Assembly: GCA_021731345.1 (NCBI GenBank)
Contig: JAKFXO010000048.1
Span: 1-12,583 of the forward strand
DNA: 12,583 bases
Direction of reading: 5' to 3'
Source: Candidatus Peribacterales bacterium
GTDB taxonomy: Bacteria; Patescibacteriota; Gracilibacteria; Peribacterales; Peribacteraceae
The notes under the pieces are model-generated. The model did not search any database. It saw nothing but the letters and a program-made list of their open reading frames with translations, and was not told where the DNA came from. This document shows, in pieces, positions 1 to 6,783 of the stretch. The stretch's first letter is position 1. Every line of letters starts with the position of its first letter. The position numbers and the translations under genes were made by a program.

Positions 1-1
1 A

Positions 2-673
2 GAACTTGCGATCGAAGTCCTCCGCAAGCGCGGCAAGGCTCAGGCCGTCAAGAAAGGTGACCGCGTGCAGAGCGAAGGGGCCATCTTCATTGCGACTGAT
101 GGAAAGAAAGCAGCTCTCGTTCAGGTAAAGTGTGAGACCGACTTCGTCGGCCGCTCGGAAGTCTTTGTGAAATTTGGACAAGGTCTTGCTGACACGCTTC
201 TTGCCAAGGGCAAGTCTGCGTTTGACGCCTACGCTGCTGAGAAAGTTCCAGCTGCCGTTCTTGAGCTTGGCGAGAACATCTCGCTCGGCGACGTAAAGGA
301 GGTATCTGCTCCAGTTCTAGGCACGTACGTGCACTCCAACCGTAAGATTGGTGTTGTCGTCGGTCTTGAAGGAGGTACGACTGAGCAAGCTTCCGACGTT
401 GCGATGCACGGCGCTGCTATGAACCCGTCCTACGTCCGCCCATCCGATGTGTCACAGGAAGTCGTGCTGAAAGAGAAAGAGATTTGGAAAGAGCAGATGA
501 AAAACGACAAGAAGCCAGCAGAGATCCTCGAGAAGATCATGCTCGGGAAAGAGAAGAAGTTCCGCGAGGAAAACGCTCTCACGACCCAGGCATTCGTAAA
601 GGATCAGAACGTCACAGTCGAGAAAATGCTCGGCGCGGCGCAGGTCAAAGAGTACGTCCGCGTCTCTTTCTAA
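2..673 (+). CDS. tsf: Translation elongation factor Ts (EF-Ts), 5'-truncated
   Basis: EF-Ts is the cytoplasmic nucleotide exchange factor that regenerates EF-Tu-GTP during translation. The frame is open from base 2, giving 223 residues; the GTG at 65 is internal, because the upstream codons read ELAIEVLRKRGKAQAVKKGD, the end of the N-terminal UBA-like domain. Roughly 30 residues lie outside the window. The signature VQVKCETDFVGRSEVF matches the EF-Ts core motif (family usual: NCETDFVARN). It is followed by the dimerisation/core region (VAMHGAAMNPSYV) and a typical end, with LTTQAFVKDQNVTVEKML and then VKEYVRVSF. A strong terminator follows, so tsf is the last gene of its transcript; rpsB would be expected upstream. 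Nothing suggests that it is damaged. Confidence 0.95.
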   Translation, partial: ELAIEVLRKRGKAQAVKKGDRVQSEGAIFIATDGKKAALVQVKCETDFVGRSEVFVKFGQGLADTLLAKGKSAFDAYAAEKVPAAVLELGENISLGDVKEVSAPVLGTYVHSNRKIGVVVGLEGGTTEQASDVAMHGAAMNPSYVRPSDVSQEVVLKEKEIWKEQMKNDKKPAEILEKIMLGKEKKFREENALTTQAFVKDQNVTVEKMLGAAQVKEYVRVSF

Positions 674-692
674 TCTGACTCCCATCTCATGG

Positions 693-717
693 AAAAGCGC
701 CCGAAAGGGCGTTTTTT
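693..717 (+). terminator. Rho-independent terminator of tsf
   Basis: The stem GCGCCC pairs with GGGCGT (last pair G-U) around a GAAA tetraloop at 703-706. It is extended by four A-T pairs and runs into six T's at 712-717. It lies about 20 bases after the tsf stop. The flanking A-run could also let it work for antisense transcription. Confidence 0.88.
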
Positions 718-726
718 CTTGTGTGA

Positions 727-755
727 TTGCCGACAGAGTCATGAGCGCGTACATT
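727..755 (+). promoter_or_regulatory. Putative promoter of the Excalibur-domain gene (leaderless layout)
   Basis: TTGCCG (727-732, 4 of 6 to the -35 consensus) and TACATT (750-755, 4 of 6 to the -10 consensus) are separated by 17 bases. Only 6 bases lie between the -10 box and the ATG at 762, so transcription would start at or next to the start codon. Each box alone is weak. Support comes from the same geometry at 1203-1240 and 10528-10565. Confidence 0.4.
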
Positions 756-761
756 TTGTTC

Positions 762-1181
762 ATGCCTTCACTCTCCTCACTCCGCGGAAATAAAAAACTT
801 CGCATTGCCGTTATCCTCATCCTGATTGCGATCGCAGTTCTCATCGGTTATCTATACGAAAAGACTCGATGGATCATCGTGGGAGCCGTTGTCTTACTGC
901 TTGTTGCTCTTGGTATGGAAGTATCCAATACGGACTTTGACCTTGGGAAACTTGCAGAAACAGGCTCTTTCGCCGCATCCAAGATCGAGAGAGATGAGAA
1001 CGGCAATATCAATTTTGGAACCGTGTGCTCCGTGGAAACCTACAATTGTGATGACTTCAAAAACCAGAAAGAGGCGCAAGAAGTGTTTGATCACTGTAAC
1101 TACGGCGAGAAAAATGATCCGCACCGCCTCGATGGAGACCACGACGGAGAGGCCTGTGAAAGCCTTCCAAAGAAGGAATAA
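762..1181 (+). CDS. Two-helix membrane protein with Excalibur calcium-binding motif
   Basis: Predicted 139 residues. A short basic N-terminus is followed by two hydrophobic helices (about residues 14-32 and 37-52), separated by a tight YEKTR turn. The soluble tail ends in an Excalibur-type motif, LDGDHDGEACESLP (about 123-136): Asp124, Asp126 and Asp128 form a DxDxDG calcium loop followed by Cys-Glu. Cys96 and Cys112 upstream resemble the NCDDF...FDHC spacing often seen before this motif in secreted nucleases and surface proteins. The family is extracellular and calcium-binding; no enzymatic domain is visible. The frame is open back to a GTG at 723 and has another ATG at 741. I prefer ATG 762 because it gives a normal membrane N-terminus and fits the promoter; no Shine-Dalgarno sequence precedes any candidate. 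Its role is unknown. Confidence 0.75.
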   Translation: MPSLSSLRGNKKLRIAVILILIAIAVLIGYLYEKTRWIIVGAVVLLLVALGMEVSNTDFDLGKLAETGSFAASKIERDENGNINFGTVCSVETYNCDDFKNQKEAQEVFDHCNYGEKNDPHRLDGDHDGEACESLPKKE

Positions 1182-1202
1182 GGAAGGATGATACAGACGA
1201 TA

Positions 1203-1231
1203 TTGATAATTCGGAGCACTTGCCGTATAAT
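1203..1231 (+). promoter_or_regulatory. Strong sigma-70-type promoter of the response regulator, leaderless
   Basis: TTGATA (1203-1208, 5 of 6) and TATAAT (1226-1231, perfect) are separated by exactly 17 bases. The ATG at 1240 begins 9 bases after the last -10 base, where a transcript would be expected to start. There is no room for a ribosome binding site, so the mRNA should be leaderless. Confidence 0.8.
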
Positions 1232-1239
1232 GTGTCTTA

Positions 1240-1617
1240 ATGGCTCAGTACAAACTACTCGTGGCCGAAGATGATACTGTCCTTCGGGACCTGTATCTGC
1301 GTAAGTTTGATCGTACGATCTACGACGTGCGAACTGCAGCCAATGGCCAAGAAGCTATTGATCTCATTGCGCAGGAAAAGCCGGATCTTCTGCTTTTGGA
1401 TATCAACATGCCGGTGCTCGACGGCTTCGGTGTCCTTGAACATTTGCCCAAGTCAGCTCGTCCATTCCCGGTCATCATCCTCACAAACTTCGACGATCAA
1501 GCGAATCGTGAACGCGGCAAGGCGTATCAAATCGATGATTATTTCGTGAAGAAAGACATGACTATCAAGTCTCTTGTGGAGATGGTCGAAAGGCTCATCA
1601 AAAGGCCGGGCGCTTAA
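1240..1617 (+). CDS. Single-domain response regulator (CheY-like receiver)
   Basis: A complete 125-residue receiver domain with no output domain. The acidic pocket is Asp11-Asp12, the phospho-acceptor is Asp54 in LLLLDINMPVLDG, the switch Thr is Thr82 (VIILTNF), and the conserved Lys is Lys104 or Lys105 in YFVKKD. All catalytic positions for phosphorylation by a histidine kinase are therefore present. No kinase is encoded in the window, so it is an orphan here. It would act in the cytoplasm, either by protein-protein interaction as CheY or Spo0F do, or as a phosphorelay intermediate. It sits 58 bases after the Excalibur gene but has its own strong promoter and no Shine-Dalgarno sequence. A link to the ATPase downstream is possible from position only. 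Confidence 0.9.
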   Translation: MAQYKLLVAEDDTVLRDLYLRKFDRTIYDVRTAANGQEAIDLIAQEKPDLLLLDINMPVLDGFGVLEHLPKSARPFPVIILTNFDDQANRERGKAYQIDDYFVKKDMTIKSLVEMVERLIKRPGA

Positions 1618-1688
1618 ACACCGTTCTATGAGTCTTTAGAGGCCTTTTAGTCGTATGTATTGAAGCACTGTAAAAAAGTGTGTTTTTC

Positions 1689-1697
1689 TGCTATAAT
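1689..1697 (+). promoter_or_regulatory. Extended -10 promoter upstream of the large ATPase
   Basis: The TGCTATAAT motif is a perfect -10 box with the TGn extension; only a poor -35 (CTGTAA, 1668-1673) is present. Transcription would begin near 1704, giving a leader of about 70 bases before the ATG at 1777. That leader contains a small hairpin, CGCTT-AAA-AAGCG (1716-1728), and no Shine-Dalgarno sequence close to the start. Confidence 0.55.
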
Positions 1698-1776
1698 TAC
1701 ATGATTTTGAGCCGTCGCTTAAAAAGCGCAAGAAGGAAAGAAATTCCTCACCAAAAACGATAGACTCTCCACGCAC

Positions 1777-4263
1777 ATGCAAAACATCATCATCTCCATC
1801 GCATTTCTTCTCTCGCTCGCTGGTCTCGGCTGGGTGGGGCTGTGGTGCATGAGGCTGGCTGCTGACCGTAAGCGCGAGAAGGACATGGTGTTCTTGCAGA
1901 TCCTCATGCCGAAGAAAGAAAGCAAAGAAGACAAAGAGATTGAGTCTGAGCAATTTTCCACCGGTAAGACGTTCAAGGACGTGCTCGGGATCATGGATCA
2001 TTTGTTCCAGACGCTCTCCAGCTTGAAGATCTCAGGTATCAAGCGTCACTGGAAAGGTTCGCATTACTTTTCCATGGAGTACGCGGCGCTCGGCGGAGAA
2101 ATCCTCACATTCGTCGTCGCACCACGTCGCATCATCCCGCTCATCGAAAAACACCTCACATCGTTCTATCCAGACGCGGTCATTGATATCGTGGAAGATT
2201 ACAACATCTTCACGAAGGAATCTGTGGTCGCAGGAAAGTACATGGTTCCGACTAAGCCGTTTGTGTTGCCACTGAAGAGCTACAACCAAATGAAGAGCGA
2301 TCCGTACAATGCACTCACGAATGCGTTCAGCAAGCTCAAGAGCGATGAAGGCGTCGCTATTCAGTTCGTCGTTCGTCCAGCCAAAGGTGGCTGGCAGAAG
2401 AAACTTCAGAAAGAAGCACAGAAACTCATCAACCCGAAGAAGGGCAGTGGAAAGTTCGCTCTGTGGAACCCGCTCTCGTGGATCGTGATGATGATCGACA
2501 TGTTCTCTGATGATAAAGATGGCCCGAAGGAAGGCTCCTCCGGTGAACGTGTGTCACAGCAGGTCGAAGAGCTCAGTAAAGCCATCGATGAAAAGGCGAA
2601 CTCGCCTGGCTTCTATACGACCATTCGCATCGTGAGCTCCGCCAAAGATATGGAACGCGCTGAGCTGAACCTGGAAAGCATTGTTTCAAGCTTCAGCCAG
2701 TTCAATGATGTACGCGGTAACAGCCTTCGTAAAACCAAGTTCCACTCTACTGCGCGCCTAGTCTACGACTTCGTACGCCGCACTCCGAGGAAGACGATTG
2801 CTCAGGCCCTCACGTTTAAGACGATGCTCCTCGGTACGTCTGAACTTGCGACGCTCTTTCACTTCCCGAGCATCAAGTACAACAAAGTCCAAAACATTAA
2901 GTGGCAGAACTTCAAAGTTGCCGCTGCTCCAAAAAATATTTCGGATGAAGGACTCTTCCTCGGATACAACACGTTCCGCGGAGAGCGTAGGAAAATCTTC
3001 ATGAAGAATGATGACCGCTTCCGACACTTCTACGTCATCGGTCAGACCGGTACGGGTAAGTCATCAGTTATTCAGCTCATGGCGCGGCAGGACTTTCATA
3101 ACGGCAAAGGCATCTGCGTTGTTGATCCACACGGCTCGCTCGTAGAAGACCTCTTCCCGTATATTCCACGTTCTAGGGCTGATGACATCATTTACTTCAA
3201 CCCGGCCGATACCGAGCGTCCGATGGGACTCAACATGCTCGAAGGCAGAAACGAAGAAGAGCGTGACCTTATCGCGCTCGATGCCATGAACATGATGACG
3301 AAGATGTTCGGTGAAGAAATCTTCGGACCACGTATCCAAGACTACTTCCGAAACGGTTGTCTGACGCTCATGGCTGACGAGGAAGAAGGCGGAGCCATCA
3401 CGGACTTGGTGCGCCTCTTCACAGATGATGAGTGGCAAAAGTACAAAGTACAGCGCGTCAAAAACCCGATCGTGAAGTCATTCTGGGACAAGCAGATGGC
3501 TTCGACCGGACAGCGAGAGAAACAGGAAATGATCCCGTATTTCGCGGCCAAGTTCGGTCAGTTCACGACAAACACACTCATCCGTAATATCGTGGGTCAG
3601 GTGAAGAGTTCGTTTGATTTCTCAGATGTCATGGATAATCGAAAGATTCTTCTCATGAACCTTTCGAAGGGTCTCATCGGTGACGTGAACTCAAAACTCC
3701 TTGGTATGATCATCGTGAATAAAATTCAGGTTGCTGCCATGCGCCGCCAGCGTGAAGCTGCTGCAGCTCGTGAAGACTTCTTCTTGTACATCGATGAATT
3801 CCAGAACTATGTCACAGACTCCATCGAATCCATTCTCTCCGAGGCTCGCAAATACCGCCTCGGTCTCATCATCGCCCATCAGTATCTGGATCAGCTGGAA
3901 AAAGACAGCAAGCTCTCCGGTTCTGTGAAGCTGAAAGGCGCCGTATTCGGCAACGTCGGAACCATGATGTTCTACAAAATCGGTCCGCAGGACGCTGAGT
4001 TCTGCGCGAAAGAAATGCGTCCGGTATTTAGTGAATCTGACCTCGTGAACCTCGACGCCTTCAAGGGCTGTATGAAGCTCTCTGTAGACAGTCAGCCAAG
4101 CCAGCCATTCTCCATCGAAATTCCAAAACCTTGGCAGGAAACGACGTACGTCAAAGATGCAAAAGCCGTCGAGGCGTACAAACAGCTCTCACGCCTAAAA
4201 TACGGACGCGATAAAGATTTCATCGGCCGTGAAATTGTGAGGCGCATCGGAAACGGAACGTAA
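1777..4263 (+). CDS. VirD4/TraG-like (HerA/FtsK superfamily) membrane-tethered ATPase
   Basis: The product has 828 residues. A single N-terminal membrane helix (about 3-26) is followed by charged cytoplasmic sequence. A long accessory region of about 400 residues has no motif I recognise. The motor domain then carries Walker A GQTGTGKS (422-429), a DPHGS motif typical of TraG/HerA-type ATPases (450-454), Walker B FFLYIDE (668-674) and a sensor-like IIAHQY (698-703). The family couples ATP hydrolysis to DNA or protein transfer through membranes, as type IV coupling proteins do. No relaxase, VirB4 or pilus gene is present in the window, so its substrate and partner channel are unknown. The start at 1777 places the helix at the N-terminus; no Shine-Dalgarno sequence is visible. 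The next gene begins 32 bases downstream on the same strand, so co-transcription is likely. Confidence 0.85.
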   Translation: MQNIIISIAFLLSLAGLGWVGLWCMRLAADRKREKDMVFLQILMPKKESKEDKEIESEQFSTGKTFKDVLGIMDHLFQTLSSLKISGIKRHWKGSHYFSMEYAALGGEILTFVVAPRRIIPLIEKHLTSFYPDAVIDIVEDYNIFTKESVVAGKYMVPTKPFVLPLKSYNQMKSDPYNALTNAFSKLKSDEGVAIQFVVRPAKGGWQKKLQKEAQKLINPKKGSGKFALWNPLSWIVMMIDMFSDDKDGPKEGSSGERVSQQVEELSKAIDEKANSPGFYTTIRIVSSAKDMERAELNLESIVSSFSQFNDVRGNSLRKTKFHSTARLVYDFVRRTPRKTIAQALTFKTMLLGTSELATLFHFPSIKYNKVQNIKWQNFKVAAAPKNISDEGLFLGYNTFRGERRKIFMKNDDRFRHFYVIGQTGTGKSSVIQLMARQDFHNGKGICVVDPHGSLVEDLFPYIPRSRADDIIYFNPADTERPMGLNMLEGRNEEERDLIALDAMNMMTKMFGEEIFGPRIQDYFRNGCLTLMADEEEGGAITDLVRLFTDDEWQKYKVQRVKNPIVKSFWDKQMASTGQREKQEMIPYFAAKFGQFTTNTLIRNIVGQVKSSFDFSDVMDNRKILLMNLSKGLIGDVNSKLLGMIIVNKIQVAAMRRQREAAAAREDFFLYIDEFQNYVTDSIESILSEARKYRLGLIIAHQYLDQLEKDSKLSGSVKLKGAVFGNVGTMMFYKIGPQDAEFCAKEMRPVFSESDLVNLDAFKGCMKLSVDSQPSQPFSIEIPKPWQETTYVKDAKAVEAYKQLSRLKYGRDKDFIGREIVRRIGNGT

Positions 4264-4295
4264 GAATTTTTTCAACTCACACACATATCAACACC

Positions 4296-5000
4296 GTGAC
4301 CTACACCAATATCCTTCTCCGGCTCAAGAATTCTGCCAACCATCCGCTGAAAACGGTTGCGGTGAACCTGCTCCTAGCTGCGTTCATTGTCTTTGGAATG
4401 CAATTTATTGCGATTGTGTACGCCATGGGCTTCAGTTTGTACTGGACGTCCACGGAAGCAAAGTTCAGTAAACACATAATTATCTCAGACATTGATAATG
4501 ACGGTGACCTTGACCATCTCGTTTTCAACACCGACGGTGGGGCGGGGTATGACGTCGATATCTATCTGAACACTGCGGGAAACTACTCTCATATCGGAAC
4601 CACCGGCCAATCTTACGGCCTTGATAATGCGAGTGCCGGAGACTTTGACGGTGATGGAGATATCGATTTCATCCACGACTACCTGAACCAAACATCATTG
4701 CTACGAAATGGCGGGGCTGGCTCTTTTACAGAATCCACTCTTGGCGGTACTGCAAGTCATGACGAGATGATTCTCGTGGATGTCGATAACGACGGAGACC
4801 TGGATATCGTAGGACCAAATCCATATCCAGCAGAGGATCAGAGGTATATCTCAATAACTCCCATGGCGTCTTTACGCCCGTGGCATCCTCGCTTCCTAGC
4901 TTTGAGAACCTTGCAGCAGCGGACTTCAATAGTGATGGATACATCGACCTCGTCGTCACAAATCCAACAACTCCGTCTGGCACTGACTTCACTATTTTAA
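4296..5000 (+). CDS. N-terminal fragment: membrane/signal segment plus FG-GAP repeats 1-3
   Basis: It starts with GTG 32 bases after the ATPase stop, with no Shine-Dalgarno sequence. Residues 20-45 are hydrophobic, a long signal peptide or membrane anchor. Three FG-GAP/VCBS repeats follow, with calcium loops SDIDNDGDLD, GDFDGDGDID and VDVDNDGDLD. Residues up to Asp181 (codon 4836-4838) belong to the protein. After that this frame gives about 53 low-complexity residues to the stop at 5000, while the true continuation (EVYLNNSHGVFTPVA) is in the frame one base earlier, from 4841. Adding one base between 4838 and 4841, for example to give GAT TCA GAG, restores the reading. Confidence 0.7.
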   Translation: MTYTNILLRLKNSANHPLKTVAVNLLLAAFIVFGMQFIAIVYAMGFSLYWTSTEAKFSKHIIISDIDNDGDLDHLVFNTDGGAGYDVDIYLNTAGNYSHIGTTGQSYGLDNASAGDFDGDGDIDFIHDYLNQTSLLRNGGAGSFTESTLGGTASHDEMILVDVDNDGDLDIVGPNPYPAEDQRYISITPMASLRPWHPRFLALRTLQQRTSIVMDTSTSSSQIQQLRLALTSLF

Positions 5001-6688
5001 AGGGAAGCGGTACGGGTGCATTCTCGACGCACTACCGTGAAACGGGAATCTCCGCTGGTGGTTACACTTTCCCAGAAGTGAACGTAGCCGACATGGATGG
5101 AGATGGTGATATTGATGTCATTCTATCCGCAAGCGACAACGGTACTTCAGGCGTCGTCTATGTGTATGGAAACAACGGAAATGGCAACTTTTCGTCACTT
5201 GGCGGGATCACGCTGGGTATGGATAAGTCGAACACCTTAGCGCTCGGCGACTTGGACAATGATGGGGATATGGATGTAATTGCTGGTGGAATTGATAACG
5301 CTGGTGCATCAGCAGGTTCTCAAGTCTTTCTCAATGATGGATTTGGTGGGACATTCCCAGAAAACGGCACAAATCCCCACCCTACTACCTGCACACAAGG
5401 TGTTGCGATCGGCGATATTGATGCAGATGGAGATTTAGATTATCTGGCAGCAAATGCTATATGCACTGGTACTACGGGTGTCGCAAATAGGCAGTACAAC
5501 AATGACCAAGCTGCAACGAGTGCTAATACTGCTCCTACAGCTCCGGCAATATTGAGTATGACGGGCGCACTCGTCGCACCGTCACCAAAGAGTCCAGGAA
5601 CCATCGCAAATGACACGGGTGTCGGTACTGACCAATGGAACAACGTTGCGAACGTCGCAGTAGAAGATGGCATCCCAGCACTCGACGGTACAGCCATGAA
5701 TGGTGACATCACAAATTATCTCAAAACCACAAATTATCGATTTAACATTCCTTCGAATGCGACAATCCTTGGCGTCAAAGTTGAAGTAAAGAAGAGGCGA
5801 AGCCAGGTCGGCTACACATTCACAGACGAACACGCTTATGTCTTGAAGGCGGGACTTCCGGTCTCGACAAACTATGCAGATACTTCAACAAACTGGCCAT
5901 CATCTTTGACGTATGTCACATACGGAGGACCTTCTGATATGTGGGGACTCACGCTCACACCAAGTGATGTAAACGCTTCAAACTTCGGTTTTTCTATTGC
6001 CGCACAGAACAATGGTGCCGGCGCTGCTGCTGGAGTAGAAGTTGATCACATCCGGACCACCGTGTATTACTCGATGCGCGATCTACGCTTAAGCTGGGGC
6101 TCGGGTTCCGACACCGAAACTGCGACGAAAATGCTCCAGTATCAGTTGCGCGTCGGCACTGGAAGCAACGCACATAATATCGTCTCTGCCAAAACAGCAT
6201 CACCCAACTGGGTAACAAAAGTCTTGCCGAACGGCCAAAGCCGAACGGCCTTGCTCAAAAACCTGCACTGCGGACACACCTATTACTGGAACGTCAGTAC
6301 CGTCGACTCGGGATTCAAATCGACTGCAGGAACAGAGCAGGAATTTACCATCGACAGTTCATGCGCAGTGTCTTTCCCGGGCGGAAGTAGTCCTCCGCCT
6401 CCTCCGCCATCAGTGGGAGGAGGACTCTCAGCAAGATATTTCCATAGTGGTCGCCAATCAGACAGTGATGTGCTTCCGGGAATGGGTATTCTCACAGTCA
6501 GTGCATTTATTGATTCTGACGGCGACGGCGTGAAGTCCACACGCGAACGATACGGCTTCAAAGGACTACCGATGACAGCTTCTGGCAGAACTGCGGATGA
6601 CATCGTGATGCGCAAAACTATCGCACTTGGAGACAGTGGTAAAATTAGTTTTGATCTCCCGCATCTGATTCTCGAGGCTACTGGATAG
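4880..6688 (+). CDS. Middle fragment: FG-GAP repeats 4-7, beta-sandwich, Fn3-like and SdrD-B-like domains
   Basis: The coordinates begin at an in-frame GTG, but real coding continues upstream to about 4841. Residue numbers here count from 4880. FG-GAP loops: ADFNSDGYID (14-23), ADMDGDGDID (70-79), GDLDNDGDMD (123-132) and GDIDADGDLD (178-187). Residues 225-397 form a beta-rich domain that ends DHIRTTVYYS and resembles the sandwich domains of bacterial and phage surface proteins. Residues 399-491 are Fn3-like (LRLSWGSGSDTE ... HTYYWNVSTVDS). A linker with six prolines follows (505-510). From about 536 an SdrD/Cna-B-like fold begins (AFIDSDGDGVKSTRERYGFKG). The frame breaks after FDLP at about 6657; the last eight codons, to the TAG at 6686-6688, are out-of-frame residue. 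Confidence 0.75.
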   Translation: MASSLPSFENLAAADFNSDGYIDLVVTNPTTPSGTDFTILKGSGTGAFSTHYRETGISAGGYTFPEVNVADMDGDGDIDVILSASDNGTSGVVYVYGNNGNGNFSSLGGITLGMDKSNTLALGDLDNDGDMDVIAGGIDNAGASAGSQVFLNDGFGGTFPENGTNPHPTTCTQGVAIGDIDADGDLDYLAANAICTGTTGVANRQYNNDQAATSANTAPTAPAILSMTGALVAPSPKSPGTIANDTGVGTDQWNNVANVAVEDGIPALDGTAMNGDITNYLKTTNYRFNIPSNATILGVKVEVKKRRSQVGYTFTDEHAYVLKAGLPVSTNYADTSTNWPSSLTYVTYGGPSDMWGLTLTPSDVNASNFGFSIAAQNNGAGAAAGVEVDHIRTTVYYSMRDLRLSWGSGSDTETATKMLQYQLRVGTGSNAHNIVSAKTASPNWVTKVLPNGQSRTALLKNLHCGHTYYWNVSTVDSGFKSTAGTEQEFTIDSSCAVSFPGGSSPPPPPPSVGGGLSARYFHSGRQSDSDVLPGMGILTVSAFIDSDGDGVKSTRERYGFKGLPMTASGRTADDIVMRKTIALGDSGKISFDLPHLILEATG

Positions 6689-6783
6689 GCTTTGATACTG
6701 GCTCATCAGTCATTCAGGGTTATGTTACAACAGGAAATGTATGGTCCGGAGCCTACGTCCTTCGCGAAGGAGCAAAAGCCGAG

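Noticed and set aside
65..67. GTG at 65 as the start of tsf
   Set aside because: The frame continues upstream to base 2 with clear EF-Ts sequence, so the gene is cut by the window edge.
1600..1648. Perfect 8-base inverted repeat AAAAGGCC/GGCCTTTT around the end of the response regulator, as a terminator
   Set aside because: The loop is 33 bases and the T's are inside the stem with no tract after it; too weak to call, though it could pair in RNA.
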